Under the pieces are notes generated by a model. That model worked only from the letters and a program-made list of their open reading frames with translations. It searched no databases and was not told the origin of the DNA. This document shows positions 50,233-59,806 of a DNA stretch of 64,000 bases, piece by piece. Both the position numbers and the translations under genes were made by a program. This stretch comes from SZUA-35 sp037969565 (GTDB lineage Bacteria; Actinomycetota; Acidimicrobiia; Acidimicrobiales; SZUA-35). The DNA lies in NCBI GenBank assembly GCA_037969565.1, contig JBBKXQ010000049.1:39959-103958 (forward strand). The letters run 5' to 3'. Position 1 is the stretch's first letter. Every line of letters begins with the position of its first letter.

Positions 50233-51188
50233 GCGAAGCGCCAGAAAAGACGAGCGAAGCGCCGAAGGGCCGGGTGGTGCTGGAGGTGACCGATCCGGTG
50301 CTGCTGGACTTTGCCCGCGAGGTCGGTTCCGAGGGGCCGGTTGCGGTCGAGGGTCGTCGTACCCGCTGGGATCTCGGTGGTTCCCTCGATGAGGGTGTGA
50401 GGTTGGTGAACGCTCCGGCGGGGATCGTGGACTATCGACCCGAGGAGATGACGGTGCAGGTTCGGGCCGGCACGTTGGTCAGCGAACTCGATGCCGTCTT
50501 GGCTGCTGCCGGGCAGCGTGCTGCGTTGACGAGCCGGGGTGGCACGGTCGGCGGTGTCGTCGCCGTTGGTCGCGACCATCGCGACGTACTCGGTCGGGGC
50601 ACGCTCCGTGACTCGGTTCTGCAAGTCCGATATGTGTCGGCCGAAGGGCGGATGGTCACCGGTGGAGGGCCGGTCGTGAAGAACGTGAGCGGCTTCAATC
50701 TGCCGAAGCTCATGGTCGGTTCGCTCGGAACCCTGGGTTGCCTGGCCGAACTCGTCTTGCGAACCAACCCGATGCCGGCGGTGTCCCGCTGGCTACGAGC
50801 CGATGGCGTGAGCCCATTCGACGTCTATGACCGGCTCTTCGATCCGTCCTCCGTGCTCTGGAATGGCTCATCGGTTTGGGTCCACCTCGAGGGGCATGAG
50901 GCCGACGTCGAATCGGAGGAGCGGAGGCTGCAAGCCATTGCGGCGTTTGTCGCCGTCGGCCACGGACCCGACCTACCGTCCGAGCGCTGGACCATGGCTC
51001 CTTCCGATCTACGGAACCTCGACTCGGAGGCCACGGGATCCTTCGTTGCGTCGGTAGGAGTGGGCCGCGTCTGGGCCAAGAATCCGCAGCCGTTTCCCGT
51101 GACCGATCCGGTCACCACCATGCTCGCCGATCGGTTGAAGGCCAACTTCGATCCGACCGGACGATTGAACCCAGGCCGGAGGCCTTGA
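50229..51188 (+). CDS. glcE: Glycolate oxidase subunit GlcE
   Basis: 319 residues from the ATG at 50229 (ATGA overlap with glcD). It is a second, smaller FAD-binding protein with VDYRPEEMTVQVRAGT (FAD-domain start near residue 70), LTSRGGTVGGVVA, the VVKNVSGFNLPKLMVGSLGTLG motif diagnostic for GlcE, and a C-terminal FDPTGRLNPGR. It has no C-terminal catalytic histidines, as expected for this accessory subunit of glycolate oxidase. The first residues are a near-duplication (SEAPEKTSEAPKG) caused by a 21-bp repeat in the gene. It is one base upstream of the TTG start of glcF. Confidence 0.92.
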   Translation: MSEAPEKTSEAPKGRVVLEVTDPVLLDFAREVGSEGPVAVEGRRTRWDLGGSLDEGVRLVNAPAGIVDYRPEEMTVQVRAGTLVSELDAVLAAAGQRAALTSRGGTVGGVVAVGRDHRDVLGRGTLRDSVLQVRYVSAEGRMVTGGGPVVKNVSGFNLPKLMVGSLGTLGCLAELVLRTNPMPAVSRWLRADGVSPFDVYDRLFDPSSVLWNGSSVWVHLEGHEADVESEERRLQAIAAFVAVGHGPDLPSERWTMAPSDLRNLDSEATGSFVASVGVGRVWAKNPQPFPVTDPVTTMLADRLKANFDPTGRLNPGRRP

Positions 51189-51189
51189 A

Positions 51190-52389
51190 TTGGACCTGAA
51201 GATCGATCCCGATGAGCTGAACGCCTGTGTGCAATGCGGCCTCTGTCTCCCCCACTGCCCGACCTTTCGGGTGTCGGGCGACGAAACGATGTCGCCCCGG
51301 GGCCGAATCAAATTGATGCGCGAGGTGCAGGACGAGAATGCGCCGGTCACCCCCGAGGTGCTGCGATCGTTCGACACCTGTGTGCAATGTCGAGGTTGTG
51401 AGACGGCGTGTCCGAGTGGTGTGCAGTACGGCCACTTGATGGAAAAGACGCGGGAGACTCTCGCCGAGGAACATCTCGTCACTCCTCGTTGGCAACGTGC
51501 GGCCTTCAAGCCGCTGTCACAGCCTGCGCTCCTCGCACTCGGTTCGTCGGCGTTGGCCGTCGCCAACCGGCTCCATCTCGTGCCAAAGCGTCTGGGGCTG
51601 CCGCGCGACCTCCCGATCCGGCAGGAGAAGCTCACCGCTTCGGGCGACGACGTCTACCTGTTCACGGGGTGTGTGATGGACGTGTGGCAGCGCGACGTGC
51701 ACGCCGCCGGCAAACGGGTGATCGAGGCCGCCGGGTTTGGTGTGGAACCCACCGGGTCGCTCGCACCCTGCTGCGGCGCCCTTCAATCGCACGCCGGCCT
51801 GGCCGGTGAAACTCGTAAGTTGGCTCGGCGGATGATGGAGGCCTTGGACGATCGGCCGATCCTCGTCGACTCGGCGGGTTGTGGGGCGGCCATGAAAGAT
51901 TACGGTCATCTCCTCGGCACGGAGGAAGCGAGACAATTCGCCGCACGGGTCTTCGACATCCAAGAATGGCTGGGGCTTCATGTCGCCGAGCTCCCCACCG
52001 TCGAACCGCTCGACCTGAGGGTTGCCGTGCAAGATCCATGCCACCTTCGCCATGTGCAGCGGGTGCACCTCAGCACGAGAACGGTGTTGGCTCCGTTCGT
52101 CAGAGAACTGGTCGAACTCGACGATGAAGGACTCTGCTGCGGTGCTGGTGGCGCGTTCTCGGTCCTCGAACCCGAGCTGGCCAACGACATCCGTGAACGC
52201 AAGTTGGGCTCGATCGAGCGAGCAGTCCCCGACGTCGTGGCCAGCGCCAACCCCGGGTGCTCGATGCACCTGGCAAACGCCGGTGTCCCGGCCGTCCACC
52301 CGATGCAACTGATCGATTCGGCTCTCCACGGCACTCCACTCGTGCTTGCCGCCCGTCCAACTCGAGTGGAAATTCGGGGTGAACGATGA
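51190..52389 (+). CDS. glcF: Glycolate oxidase iron-sulfur subunit GlcF
   Basis: 399 residues from the TTG at 51190, one base after the glcE stop, since the first [4Fe-4S] motif begins only 12 residues later. Two ferredoxin clusters are visible: C13-C16-C19-C23 and C64-C67-C70-C74. Two CCG domains follow (LAPCCGALQSH and LCCGAGGAFS), with the linked DPCHLRH and ANPGCSMHL elements. GlcF carries electrons from the flavin subunits to the quinone pool. The stop overlaps the ATG of the malate synthase gene (52386), so the operon is translationally coupled. Confidence 0.94.
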   Translation: MDLKIDPDELNACVQCGLCLPHCPTFRVSGDETMSPRGRIKLMREVQDENAPVTPEVLRSFDTCVQCRGCETACPSGVQYGHLMEKTRETLAEEHLVTPRWQRAAFKPLSQPALLALGSSALAVANRLHLVPKRLGLPRDLPIRQEKLTASGDDVYLFTGCVMDVWQRDVHAAGKRVIEAAGFGVEPTGSLAPCCGALQSHAGLAGETRKLARRMMEALDDRPILVDSAGCGAAMKDYGHLLGTEEARQFAARVFDIQEWLGLHVAELPTVEPLDLRVAVQDPCHLRHVQRVHLSTRTVLAPFVRELVELDDEGLCCGAGGAFSVLEPELANDIRERKLGSIERAVPDVVASANPGCSMHLANAGVPAVHPMQLIDSALHGTPLVLAARPTRVEIRGER

Positions 52390-54563
52390 TCGTCGAACAG
52401 GGCCTCCGAATCGCGCCCGAACTCCATCGCTTTCTCATGGACGAGGCACTGCCCGGGTCCGGCGTCGACCCAGACGTCTTCTGGGCCGGACTCGCTGATC
52501 TGATCCGCGACTTCGCTCCTCGCAATCGAGAGCTGCTCGACACGCGGAATGCCATGCAGGCCGCAATCGACCATTGGCATCGAGACCGCGCCGGCCGAAG
52601 CCACGACCCCATCGCCTATCGAAGCTTCCTCGAGGAGTTGGGGTATCTCGTCCCCGAAGGTCGGCCTTTCGTGATCGAGACCACCGGCGTCGACGCCGAG
52701 ATCGCCGTCACCCCGGGCCCCCAACTCGTGGTGCCGGTCACGAACGCCCGGTACGCGCTGAATGCCGCCAATGCCCGATGGGGTTCACTCTACGACGCGC
52801 TGTACGGCACCGACGCGCTTGGTGATCTGCCAGAACCGGGGCCCTACGACGAAGCTCGGGGCCAGCGGGTTGTTGCCTGGGGTCGTCGGCATCTCGATGC
52901 CGTCGTTCCTCTTGCTGGGTCCTCGCACTCCGACGTCGAATCGTATTCGGTGGTCGACGGCAAGCTCGTCGTGAAGCTCCTTGATGGCCGGGAAACCTTC
53001 CTCCAGGCGACGGCTCAGTTCGCCGGTCATCTCGGCGACGCGTCCAATCCGGCGTCAGTGTTCTTGATCGTGAACGGACTTCATCTCGAGATCGTGATCG
53101 ATCCTTCGCACCCGGTCGGGGCCGGTGATCCGGCTGGTGTGGCCGACCTCGTCATCGAGGCGGCAGTCACAGCGATCATGGATTGTGAGGACTCGGTGGC
53201 GGCCGTCGATGGACTCGACAAGGCCGAGACGTACCGCAACTGGTTGGGCTTGATGAAAGGTGATCTCACCGAACGAGTCACGAAGAACGGCAAGACATTC
53301 GATCGGGTGTTGCAGCCCGACCGCGAGATTGTCGGCGCCGATGGTTCGATCGTCACGTTGCCCGGTCGAGCGCTCATGTTGGTGCGAAACGTCGGACATC
53401 TCATGACCACGCCGGCGGTCTGCGACGAGCACGGCAACGAAGTGCCCGAAGGCCTACTCGACGCCATGATCACGACGCTCGGTGCCGTGCACGATTTGAG
53501 GAAGGGCGAGGGCAGTCGTAACTCGAGGGCGGGTTCGGTCTACATCGTCAAACCCAAGATGCACGGCCCGGAAGAGGTGGCGTTCACCGATGCCGTGATG
53601 AGCCATGTCGAAGCGACGCTCGGGTTGCCACAGAACACCATCAAGCTGGGCGTGATGGACGAGGAGCGGCGCACGACCACCAATCTCGCCGAATGCATCC
53701 GGGCCGCCCGGAGCCGGCTCGCATTCATCAACACCGGCTTTCTCGATCGCACCGGTGACGAGATCCACACGTCGATGGCGGCCGGACCCATGGTGCGCAA
53801 GTCCGACATGAAACTGCAGCGCTGGATCACCGCCTACGAAGACTGGAATGTCGATGTCGGGCTGGCCTGCGGGCTCAAGGGTCGAGCGCAGATCGGAAAG
53901 GGCATGTGGGCCGCTCCCGACCTGATGGCCGACATGCTGTCTCAGAAGTTGGGCCATCCCCGAGCCGGGGCGAACTGTGCCTGGGTTCCCTCTCCCACCG
54001 CGGCCACGCTTCATGCCACGCACTATCACGAAGTCGACGTTTCGGCCCGCCAGGAGGAACTCCTGGCCGGCGGGCCTCGAGCAACGCTCGACGAATTGCT
54101 GACGATTCCGGTTGCCGACGATCCTCGATGGTCCGATTCGGAGATCCAATCCGAACTCGACAACAACGCTCAGGGCATCCTCGGCTATGTGGTTCGTTGG
54201 GTCGATCAGGGGATCGGGTGTTCGAAGGTTCCCGACATCCACGATGTCGGTTTGATGGAAGACCGCGCCACCTGTCGCATCTCTTCTCAGCACATGGCCA
54301 ACTGGTTACACCACGGCATCGTCACCAGAGAGCAGGTGAGCGAGACCCTGCGACGAATGGCCAAGGTCGTGGATGGCCAGAATGAGGATGATGCGCTCTA
54401 CTTGCCGATGGCGCCTGCGTATGACGGCCCAGCCTTCAGGGCGGCCTCCGATCTCGTGTTCAGCGGCGTCGAGCAGCCGTCGGGCTACACCGAACCGATC
54501 CTGCACGCTCGCCGGCTCGAGCGAAAAGCCCTCCAAATCCGATCCGAGAAAGCCTCCGACTGA
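52386..54563 (+). CDS. glcB: Malate synthase G
   Basis: 725 residues, the length of the single-chain G-form (isoform A is about 530). Characteristic segments include the N-terminal NAANARWGSLYDALYGTDAL, IMDCEDSVAAVDG in the TIM barrel, SVYIVKPKMHGPEEVAFT, NTGFLDRTGDEIHTSMAAGPM with the Mg-binding acids, and the C-terminal RISSQHMANWLHHG. It condenses glyoxylate with acetyl-CoA to malate, completing the assimilation of glyoxylate made by GlcDEF. In E. coli the same gene sits in the glc operon. Its ATG overlaps the glcF stop. Confidence 0.95.
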   Translation: MIVEQGLRIAPELHRFLMDEALPGSGVDPDVFWAGLADLIRDFAPRNRELLDTRNAMQAAIDHWHRDRAGRSHDPIAYRSFLEELGYLVPEGRPFVIETTGVDAEIAVTPGPQLVVPVTNARYALNAANARWGSLYDALYGTDALGDLPEPGPYDEARGQRVVAWGRRHLDAVVPLAGSSHSDVESYSVVDGKLVVKLLDGRETFLQATAQFAGHLGDASNPASVFLIVNGLHLEIVIDPSHPVGAGDPAGVADLVIEAAVTAIMDCEDSVAAVDGLDKAETYRNWLGLMKGDLTERVTKNGKTFDRVLQPDREIVGADGSIVTLPGRALMLVRNVGHLMTTPAVCDEHGNEVPEGLLDAMITTLGAVHDLRKGEGSRNSRAGSVYIVKPKMHGPEEVAFTDAVMSHVEATLGLPQNTIKLGVMDEERRTTTNLAECIRAARSRLAFINTGFLDRTGDEIHTSMAAGPMVRKSDMKLQRWITAYEDWNVDVGLACGLKGRAQIGKGMWAAPDLMADMLSQKLGHPRAGANCAWVPSPTAATLHATHYHEVDVSARQEELLAGGPRATLDELLTIPVADDPRWSDSEIQSELDNNAQGILGYVVRWVDQGIGCSKVPDIHDVGLMEDRATCRISSQHMANWLHHGIVTREQVSETLRRMAKVVDGQNEDDALYLPMAPAYDGPAFRAASDLVFSGVEQPSGYTEPILHARRLERKALQIRSEKASD

Positions 54564-54564
54564 C

Positions 54565-55005
54565 ATGACAGCACTCACACTCGAAAACGCTCGCACCATC
54601 GTTTCCACGGCCCTCGCGCTGGGGAGGGAGAAAGGTTTCCAGCCGCTGGCCGTGCTCGTGCTCGACGCCGGCGGTCATCCCAAGGCGTTTGAACGGGAGG
54701 ATCGAGCCTCGATCGGTCGGTTCGCAGTGGCCAATGGCAAAGCGATGGGCGCACTCAACATGGGAATGGGTTCGCGAGCCATCGCCGGGGCCGCCGCCGC
54801 CCGCCCGGAGTTCGTGAATGCGATCAATGGAGCATTCGGCGGAGCACTGATTCCCGTACCGGGTGGGGTGCTCGTCGCCGATTCCGATGGCGAGATCATC
54901 GGCGCCGTGGGTGTATCGGGCGACAACTCGGACAACGACGAACTCGCGGCGGTGGCCGGTATCGAGGCGGCCGGCCTCGTGGCCCACGTCGGCCAGATGC
55001 CGTGA
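54565..55005 (+). CDS. glcG: GlcG/HbpS-like haem-binding family protein
   Basis: 146 residues from the ATG at 54565, one base after the glcB stop; the frame is open further upstream but overlaps glcB. The fold is the GlcG/HbpS family (PF03928) with LAVLVLDAGGHPKAFEREDRA near residue 30, MGMGSR, and the Gly-rich GVLVADSDGEIIGAVGVSGD near residues 105-125. GlcG is a conserved member of glycolate operons whose exact role is unsettled; related HbpS proteins bind haem. Last gene of the operon, converging on the aminotransferase gene with a 33-bp gap. Confidence 0.92.
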   Translation: MTALTLENARTIVSTALALGREKGFQPLAVLVLDAGGHPKAFEREDRASIGRFAVANGKAMGALNMGMGSRAIAGAAAARPEFVNAINGAFGGALIPVPGGVLVADSDGEIIGAVGVSGDNSDNDELAAVAGIEAAGLVAHVGQMP

Positions 55006-55038
55006 ACTCCCGACCTTTGGTCCAGCGTTCACCGATCG

Positions 55039-56211
55039 CTAGAGCTGGCTGCAGAACGACTTGATTCGTCGGCACCCCTCGGCCAGGTCGTCATCGGAGA
55101 TGGTGAACGAAATCCTCACCCATCCCTCTGCGGCGGGGCCGAAGTTTGCCGCGTCGAGCACCGACACTCCTGTTGACTGGAACAGTTTCCAGGCAAAGTC
55201 GTGGCTACTCAGACCCGTGCCTCGGACGTCGGCCAGGACGAACATCCCGGCCTGAGGAGAAAGCACGTTGATCCCTTGTGCATCGCCGAGTAGTCCGGCG
55301 ACGAGGTCGCGACGTCGGCGGTAGGTCTCTCGCATCTCGGCCACGTCGCCTCCATGGTTCTCGAGCGCCACTGCGGCCGCTTCCTGAATGAATCCGGGGA
55401 GCCCATAGGTCATCGCCAGGCTCGTGGTTTCCATGTGCGCGATCAGATCTTGGGGCCCGCAAGCCCAGCCGATTCGCCAACCGGTCATTGCGTGCGACTT
55501 CGAGACCGCGCCGACGATCACCGTGTGATCCTCGAGATCGTGGTGGGCTCCGATCGAATGATGCTCGCCGTCGAAGACGAGTTCGGCATAGACCTCGTCC
55601 GAGATGATCCAGAGGTGGTTGGCCCGAGCGATTTCCGCGATTGCTGCGATCTCGGCGACGTCGGCGACAACGCCTGTGGGGTTCGCCGGGCTGTTCAGCA
55701 TGATGGCTTTGGTCCGGGGTGTGACGGCCTTGCCGATTGCCGACGGATCCAATCGGAAGCCGCCGTCTGCGGTCAGGGCCGCCGTCACCAGGGTGGCGCC
55801 GCCGGCTCGAAGTGTTGCTTCGTAGGTCAGATACGACGGATCCGAGACGATGACCTCGTCACCCGGTCCGAGCAGGCAGAGCGACACATTGAAGAGTGCA
55901 TTCTGGGTTCCACCACAAACGATGACATTGTCGGCGGTCCACGCCGATTTCGACAGGCCATTGACCGAGCCGGCAATCGCTCGCCGCAGATGACCCCGTC
56001 CCCGGATCTCGGCGTAATGCGTGTCGCCCGATCGCAATGCTTCGACCGCCCGGTCGACGATGAGGACGGGCGTGGCGAACTCGGGATCGCCAACGCTGAG
56101 AATGATCACGTCCTCGCCTCGGCGCTGAGCGGCACGGGCTGCGGCGTGAACGGCCCAACCCTGTGCGCCTGCGCCACCGACCCGCTCGACGAATGGGGAG
56201 AAACGGGTCAC
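55039..56211 (-). CDS. Class I/II aminotransferase (aspartate aminotransferase family)
   Basis: 390 residues from the GTG at 56211, which overlaps the stop of the upstream crotonase (GTGA). The fold-type I signature is present: SVGDPEF near the start, NSPANPTGVV, ISDEVYAELVF (PLP-ring Asp/Tyr) and the lysine motif AVSKSHAMTGWRIG (K near 235), with the substrate-carboxylate arginine RISF near the C-terminus. These enzymes transaminate aspartate, alanine, aromatic or methionine-type amino acids. A start further upstream, in the open frame to 56373, is less likely because it would overlap the neighbour. Substrate unresolved. Confidence 0.9.
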   Translation of the reverse strand: MTRFSPFVERVGGAGAQGWAVHAAARAAQRRGEDVIILSVGDPEFATPVLIVDRAVEALRSGDTHYAEIRGRGHLRRAIAGSVNGLSKSAWTADNVIVCGGTQNALFNVSLCLLGPGDEVIVSDPSYLTYEATLRAGGATLVTAALTADGGFRLDPSAIGKAVTPRTKAIMLNSPANPTGVVADVAEIAAIAEIARANHLWIISDEVYAELVFDGEHHSIGAHHDLEDHTVIVGAVSKSHAMTGWRIGWACGPQDLIAHMETTSLAMTYGLPGFIQEAAAVALENHGGDVAEMRETYRRRRDLVAGLLGDAQGINVLSPQAGMFVLADVRGTGLSSHDFAWKLFQSTGVSVLDAANFGPAAEGWVRISFTISDDDLAEGCRRIKSFCSQL

Positions 56212-56990
56212 GCGAAGTTCGGCGATCTCTTCTCCACGAACGCGGCGATGCCTTCCCGGCCATCGGGCATTGCCATCGATGTGGTGATCTCGTGCATTTC
56301 CCGCTCGCCGCTTTCTTCGAGCGGAGAGTCGAATCCTTCGTAGATCAGCCGCTTCGCATGGCCCAGTGCCCAACCCGGCCCGGCGGCCAGCTGTTCAGCC
56401 AGCTCTCGAGCCGCGCCATCAGCCTCACCCTTCGGTACGACACGATTGACCAGCCCCCACTGTTCGGCCTCGTCGGCGGTGAGTACCCGGTTGGTGAGGG
56501 TGAGGTCGAGCGCTCGCCGGAGGCCGACGTGACGGGCGAGAAAGTACGTCGAGGTTCCGTCTGGAGTGACGCCGGCCCTGGTGTAGGCCATGGTGAACTT
56601 GGCGTTCTCGGCCGCGACGACGAGGTCGAAGGAGCAGACCATCGACATACCTGCGCCCCCGGCGGCGCCCCCAACTGCCGCGATCACGGGCTTGGGCATG
56701 CGATTCAGGCGATAGATGGCCCCATGAAAGTCGGTGAGCATGTCGGAGGCGATGGAGGGCAGTGCGTCGCCGGCCTCGTAGAACTCCTTCAGATCGCCGC
56801 CGGCGCTGAACACCTTCCCCTCGGCACTGATGAGGACGACGCGAACGTCGTCGTCGTAGTGAGCCTGCAGGGCGGCCGCTCGGAAGTCCTTGGCGAACTG
56901 CACACTCACGGCGTTGGCCCCCTCGGGCCGGTTGAATCGAATGTGGGCGATGCGGTCAGCAGCCTCATACGTGAGTGTTTCGAGTTCCAC
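56208..56990 (-). CDS. Enoyl-CoA hydratase/isomerase family protein
   Basis: 260 residues with the crotonase oxyanion-hole segments FSAGGDLKEF (around residues 61-70) and VGGAAGGAGMSM (around 105-116). Position 128 or so (SFDLVVAAENAKFTMAYTRAGVTPDGTSTYFL) carries the typical catalytic-Glu region. Here the residues are less Glu-rich than in a true hydratase (AYTRAGVTPDG), so isomerase or another crotonase reaction is possible. Overlaps the aminotransferase gene by 4 bp on the same strand. Confidence 0.88.
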   Translation of the reverse strand: MELETLTYEAADRIAHIRFNRPEGANAVSVQFAKDFRAAALQAHYDDDVRVVLISAEGKVFSAGGDLKEFYEAGDALPSIASDMLTDFHGAIYRLNRMPKPVIAAVGGAAGGAGMSMVCSFDLVVAAENAKFTMAYTRAGVTPDGTSTYFLARHVGLRRALDLTLTNRVLTADEAEQWGLVNRVVPKGEADGAARELAEQLAAGPGWALGHAKRLIYEGFDSPLEESGEREMHEITTSMAMPDGREGIAAFVEKRSPNFA

Positions 56991-57165
56991 GATCCTCTTC
57001 CTTCGGTGGGTAGGAGCCGAACCCTAGTTGGGTCACCGAAGGGTGGAAAAAGGGACGGGTCAGAATGTCAGCCCGAGCAACGACAGCCAAGTCGACGCCT
57101 CCTTCCCGACGCAGTCAATTCGGTTCGGATCCACACGATGCCGATGGTCGGATTACGGTCGCCGA

Positions 57166-58788
57166 ATGCGTTCAACCGCGGCTCACGTGTCACCTCCGTC
57201 ATTCCGGCAACGGTCTTCGGCCCGGCCGACCACGGCCGAACGGTCTGACGATTCGTCGGACGACGATCTCCTCGTCGTCACCGGTCGCCTCGACGGGTCG
57301 GCCGAACGACTGGCTGAACTTGCCGCTGGTGGAAAAGCGATCGTCGTGGTCCTCGAGCCCGGCGACGAAGAGGCCGAAGAACTCTGCGGAGTCCGAGTCA
57401 GTCAGCAACTTCCTCGATCTGAGTGGTTCGTGACACTCGGAGAGGTTCCGGCCGCGATTCGCCTGGTCGGCGAGGTTCCGGTCGTGTCGGCGCTCCGAAC
57501 ACTCGAACCCCTGAACGGGCAGGCCGTACCCGTGGCCACCACGAGTGTTCGGTTCGCCCATCAGGCCACCATCACCGTTCGCAATCACGGCAGTGGAAGG
57601 ATCATCGCGCTCGGAATTGCCGACCACGCTGCCGTGCGCCGCCATCCGGTGCTCGGAACCTTCATCAAGCGCCTGGCTCGTCCCTCGTCCGCTCCCTCCC
57701 GGGACTTTGCGGACTCCGGCGATCTCCAGGTTGCGATGATCGGCTACGGACCCTTCGGAGGTATGGGATACACCCACGGACTCGCTTGCGCCGAAACCGA
57801 GGGTTTGACGTTGGCGGTGGCCGTGGACACGGCACAAGATCGCCTGGACGCAGCGAAGGTCGACTTTCCTGATCTGCGGACGTACCTCTCGGCAGAGGCG
57901 GCCGCCGCCGACGATGCAATCGACGTGGCAATCATTGCCACCCCTCCGTCGTTCCATTCGACGCTGGCCCTCGACCTGCTCCGGGCCGGGAAACACGTGG
58001 TCGTCGAGAAACCGATGTGCCTCACGGTGGCTGAGGCCGATCAGTTGATTGCGGTTGCCGAAGAGCATGACCGCGTCATCACCGTGCACCAGAGCCGCCG
58101 CTGGGATCGTGACTACCTCGCCTTGGAGCGAGCCGTGACGCGAGGTCAGTTGGGCGCCGTCTTCAACATGGAAACGTTTGTCGGCGGATTCGACCACCCG
58201 TGCCGGGCCTGGCACTCAGAGACGGCACTGTCGGGTGGGGCGGTCTACGACTGGGGATCCCATCACATCGATTGGATCCTGCAATTGTTCGGTTCGACTC
58301 CGAAACGGGTGCTTTGCTCGGCTCACACTCGCGTTTGGCACGACACCACGAATGTCGACCAACTGTCGGTTTGGATGCAGTGGGCCGATGGCCGAGAAGC
58401 CACGTTCCGCCAAAGCGACGTGGCCGCGATCAGACGACCGAAGTTCTATGTGCAGGGAACGGAGGGCACGATCGAGGGACATTATCGTTCGCTGCGCAAC
58501 GAGTCGGTTGCGGCCGGGCGGGGTCATGTCGATGGTTGGCATCATCACGCTGAGGCGCCCGTGGATCTCACCATGGCCCGGTACGAGTCCGACTATGGCA
58601 TCGTCGAATCGCACCTGCCCGCCGCCCCTCATCCCGGCTGGGGTTTCCACCGCAACCTCGCCGACCATTTGCTTCTGGGAGAATCCCTCGCCGTCCCACC
58701 GGCGCAAAGCCGCGAGGTCGTTCGCGTGCTGGAAGCGGCTCACCGATCAGGTGACGAAGGTGGCTCCGTGATCACGCTCGATGACTGA
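57166..58788 (+). CDS. Gfo/Idh/MocA oxidoreductase with an N-terminal ThuA-like domain
   Basis: 540 residues from the ATG at 57166; the frame is open to 57028 but without similarity. Residues about 35-190 resemble a ThuA/glutamine-amidotransferase-like domain (opening with DLLVVTGRLDGS and closing with GSGRIIALGIADH and the typical W/L-rich tail). Residues about 190-540 are an NAD(P)-dependent Gfo/Idh/MocA domain with the dinucleotide loop IGYGPFGGMG, ATPPSFH, the catalytic-type lysine in VVEKPMCL, and GGAVYDWGSHHIDW. ThuA domains occur with trehalose/keto-glycoside metabolism, so a modified sugar is a reasonable substrate. It overlaps the next Gfo/Idh gene by 8 bp. Confidence 0.87.
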   Translation: MRSTAAHVSPPSFRQRSSARPTTAERSDDSSDDDLLVVTGRLDGSAERLAELAAGGKAIVVVLEPGDEEAEELCGVRVSQQLPRSEWFVTLGEVPAAIRLVGEVPVVSALRTLEPLNGQAVPVATTSVRFAHQATITVRNHGSGRIIALGIADHAAVRRHPVLGTFIKRLARPSSAPSRDFADSGDLQVAMIGYGPFGGMGYTHGLACAETEGLTLAVAVDTAQDRLDAAKVDFPDLRTYLSAEAAAADDAIDVAIIATPPSFHSTLALDLLRAGKHVVVEKPMCLTVAEADQLIAVAEEHDRVITVHQSRRWDRDYLALERAVTRGQLGAVFNMETFVGGFDHPCRAWHSETALSGGAVYDWGSHHIDWILQLFGSTPKRVLCSAHTRVWHDTTNVDQLSVWMQWADGREATFRQSDVAAIRRPKFYVQGTEGTIEGHYRSLRNESVAAGRGHVDGWHHHAEAPVDLTMARYESDYGIVESHLPAAPHPGWGFHRNLADHLLLGESLAVPPAQSREVVRVLEAAHRSGDEGGSVITLDD

Positions 58789-59806
58789 CGGGGCCAGCCC
58801 ATCGAGTCGCAGCGCTGGGGTTTCCCCGGCCCGACCAGGGGCGCCTGATCCCGTCGGGTTCGGGGCGCTCGGCGCCCGCTCGTTCATCGGCACCAAAGCG
58901 GTCATGCCCGCCATTGATTCGGCCGTGAACGCCACGATGGCTGCCGTGTCGGCTCGATCCGGACCCGTCGACGAGCGCTGGCGGAAGGCGGAAGTGGAGT
59001 CCTATCAGGCAGTCATCGATCACCCAGCTGTCGAGGTCGTCTACATCCCCCTCCCGAATGGTCGACACGGCGAGTGGATCCGACGGGCGGCCGACGCCGG
59101 TAAGCACGTGTTGTGTGAGAAGCCGCTGGCACCCACAGGAGGCGAGGCCCACGAGCTGATGAGCTACTGCGCGGCGGCCGGTGTGGTCTTGGCCGAGGCC
59201 TGGATGACTCCGTTCGGCGCCCGCTGGGCCGAGGCCATGCGCCTGGGCGGGACCGGAACCATCGGTGACGTGCACACGATTCAAACTGCCTTCACGTTCA
59301 CGATCGGGGCCGGCAACGAGTCGAACTATCGCTGGGACCCTGCGGATGGTGGCGGGGCGCTGCTCGACGTCGGCATCTATGCAATCGGCCCGGCCGTTCG
59401 GTGCTGGGGAGCGAGCCCCGACCGGGTAACGGCGGTTTCGAATTTCTCGAGCCGTGGTGTCGACGTCACGACCAACGGCTCGTTGCAGTGGAACGACGGT
59501 CGACGCTGCGACTTCGAGGTGAGCTTCGAACAAGCCGAGCGGCAAACGATTCGCATCATCGGTACCGAGGGTTCGATCACCATCGACAACGAGGCACACA
59601 CCGGAAACCCGGCAGCAACTGCGCTCCGCCTGGTGGTGAATGGCCGGGAGGAGGAGCGGCAAATCAGTGGCTCCGACCCCTACACCGCGATGATCGAGTC
59701 GTTGGCCGACGCCATTCGAGGCCGCATGGAGTGGCCCCGCTCGGCCGACGACACCGTGGCCCTCTTGCAACTCTTGGATCGACTCGCGGCGGAGGCCAGA
59801 TCATGA
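58781..59806 (+). CDS. Gfo/Idh/MocA family oxidoreductase
   Basis: 341 residues. The N-terminal Rossmann part is somewhat degenerate (GFGALGARSFI instead of a standard GxGxxG) but the rest is typical: EVVYIPLPNGRHGEW, the EKP lysine motif HVLCEKPLA (around residues 109-117), LAEAWMTPFGAR, and GGGALLDVGIYAIG. Such enzymes oxidise or reduce sugars or cyclitols with NAD(P). The start ATG (58781) overlaps the upstream paralogue by 8 bp, and the stop overlaps the alpha/beta hydrolase gene (ATGA at 59803), so all three are one translational unit. The first about 25 residues are Ser/Pro-rich and may be unstructured. Confidence 0.86.
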   Translation: MTDGASPSSRSAGVSPARPGAPDPVGFGALGARSFIGTKAVMPAIDSAVNATMAAVSARSGPVDERWRKAEVESYQAVIDHPAVEVVYIPLPNGRHGEWIRRAADAGKHVLCEKPLAPTGGEAHELMSYCAAAGVVLAEAWMTPFGARWAEAMRLGGTGTIGDVHTIQTAFTFTIGAGNESNYRWDPADGGGALLDVGIYAIGPAVRCWGASPDRVTAVSNFSSRGVDVTTNGSLQWNDGRRCDFEVSFEQAERQTIRIIGTEGSITIDNEAHTGNPAATALRLVVNGREEERQISGSDPYTAMIESLADAIRGRMEWPRSADDTVALLQLLDRLAAEARS

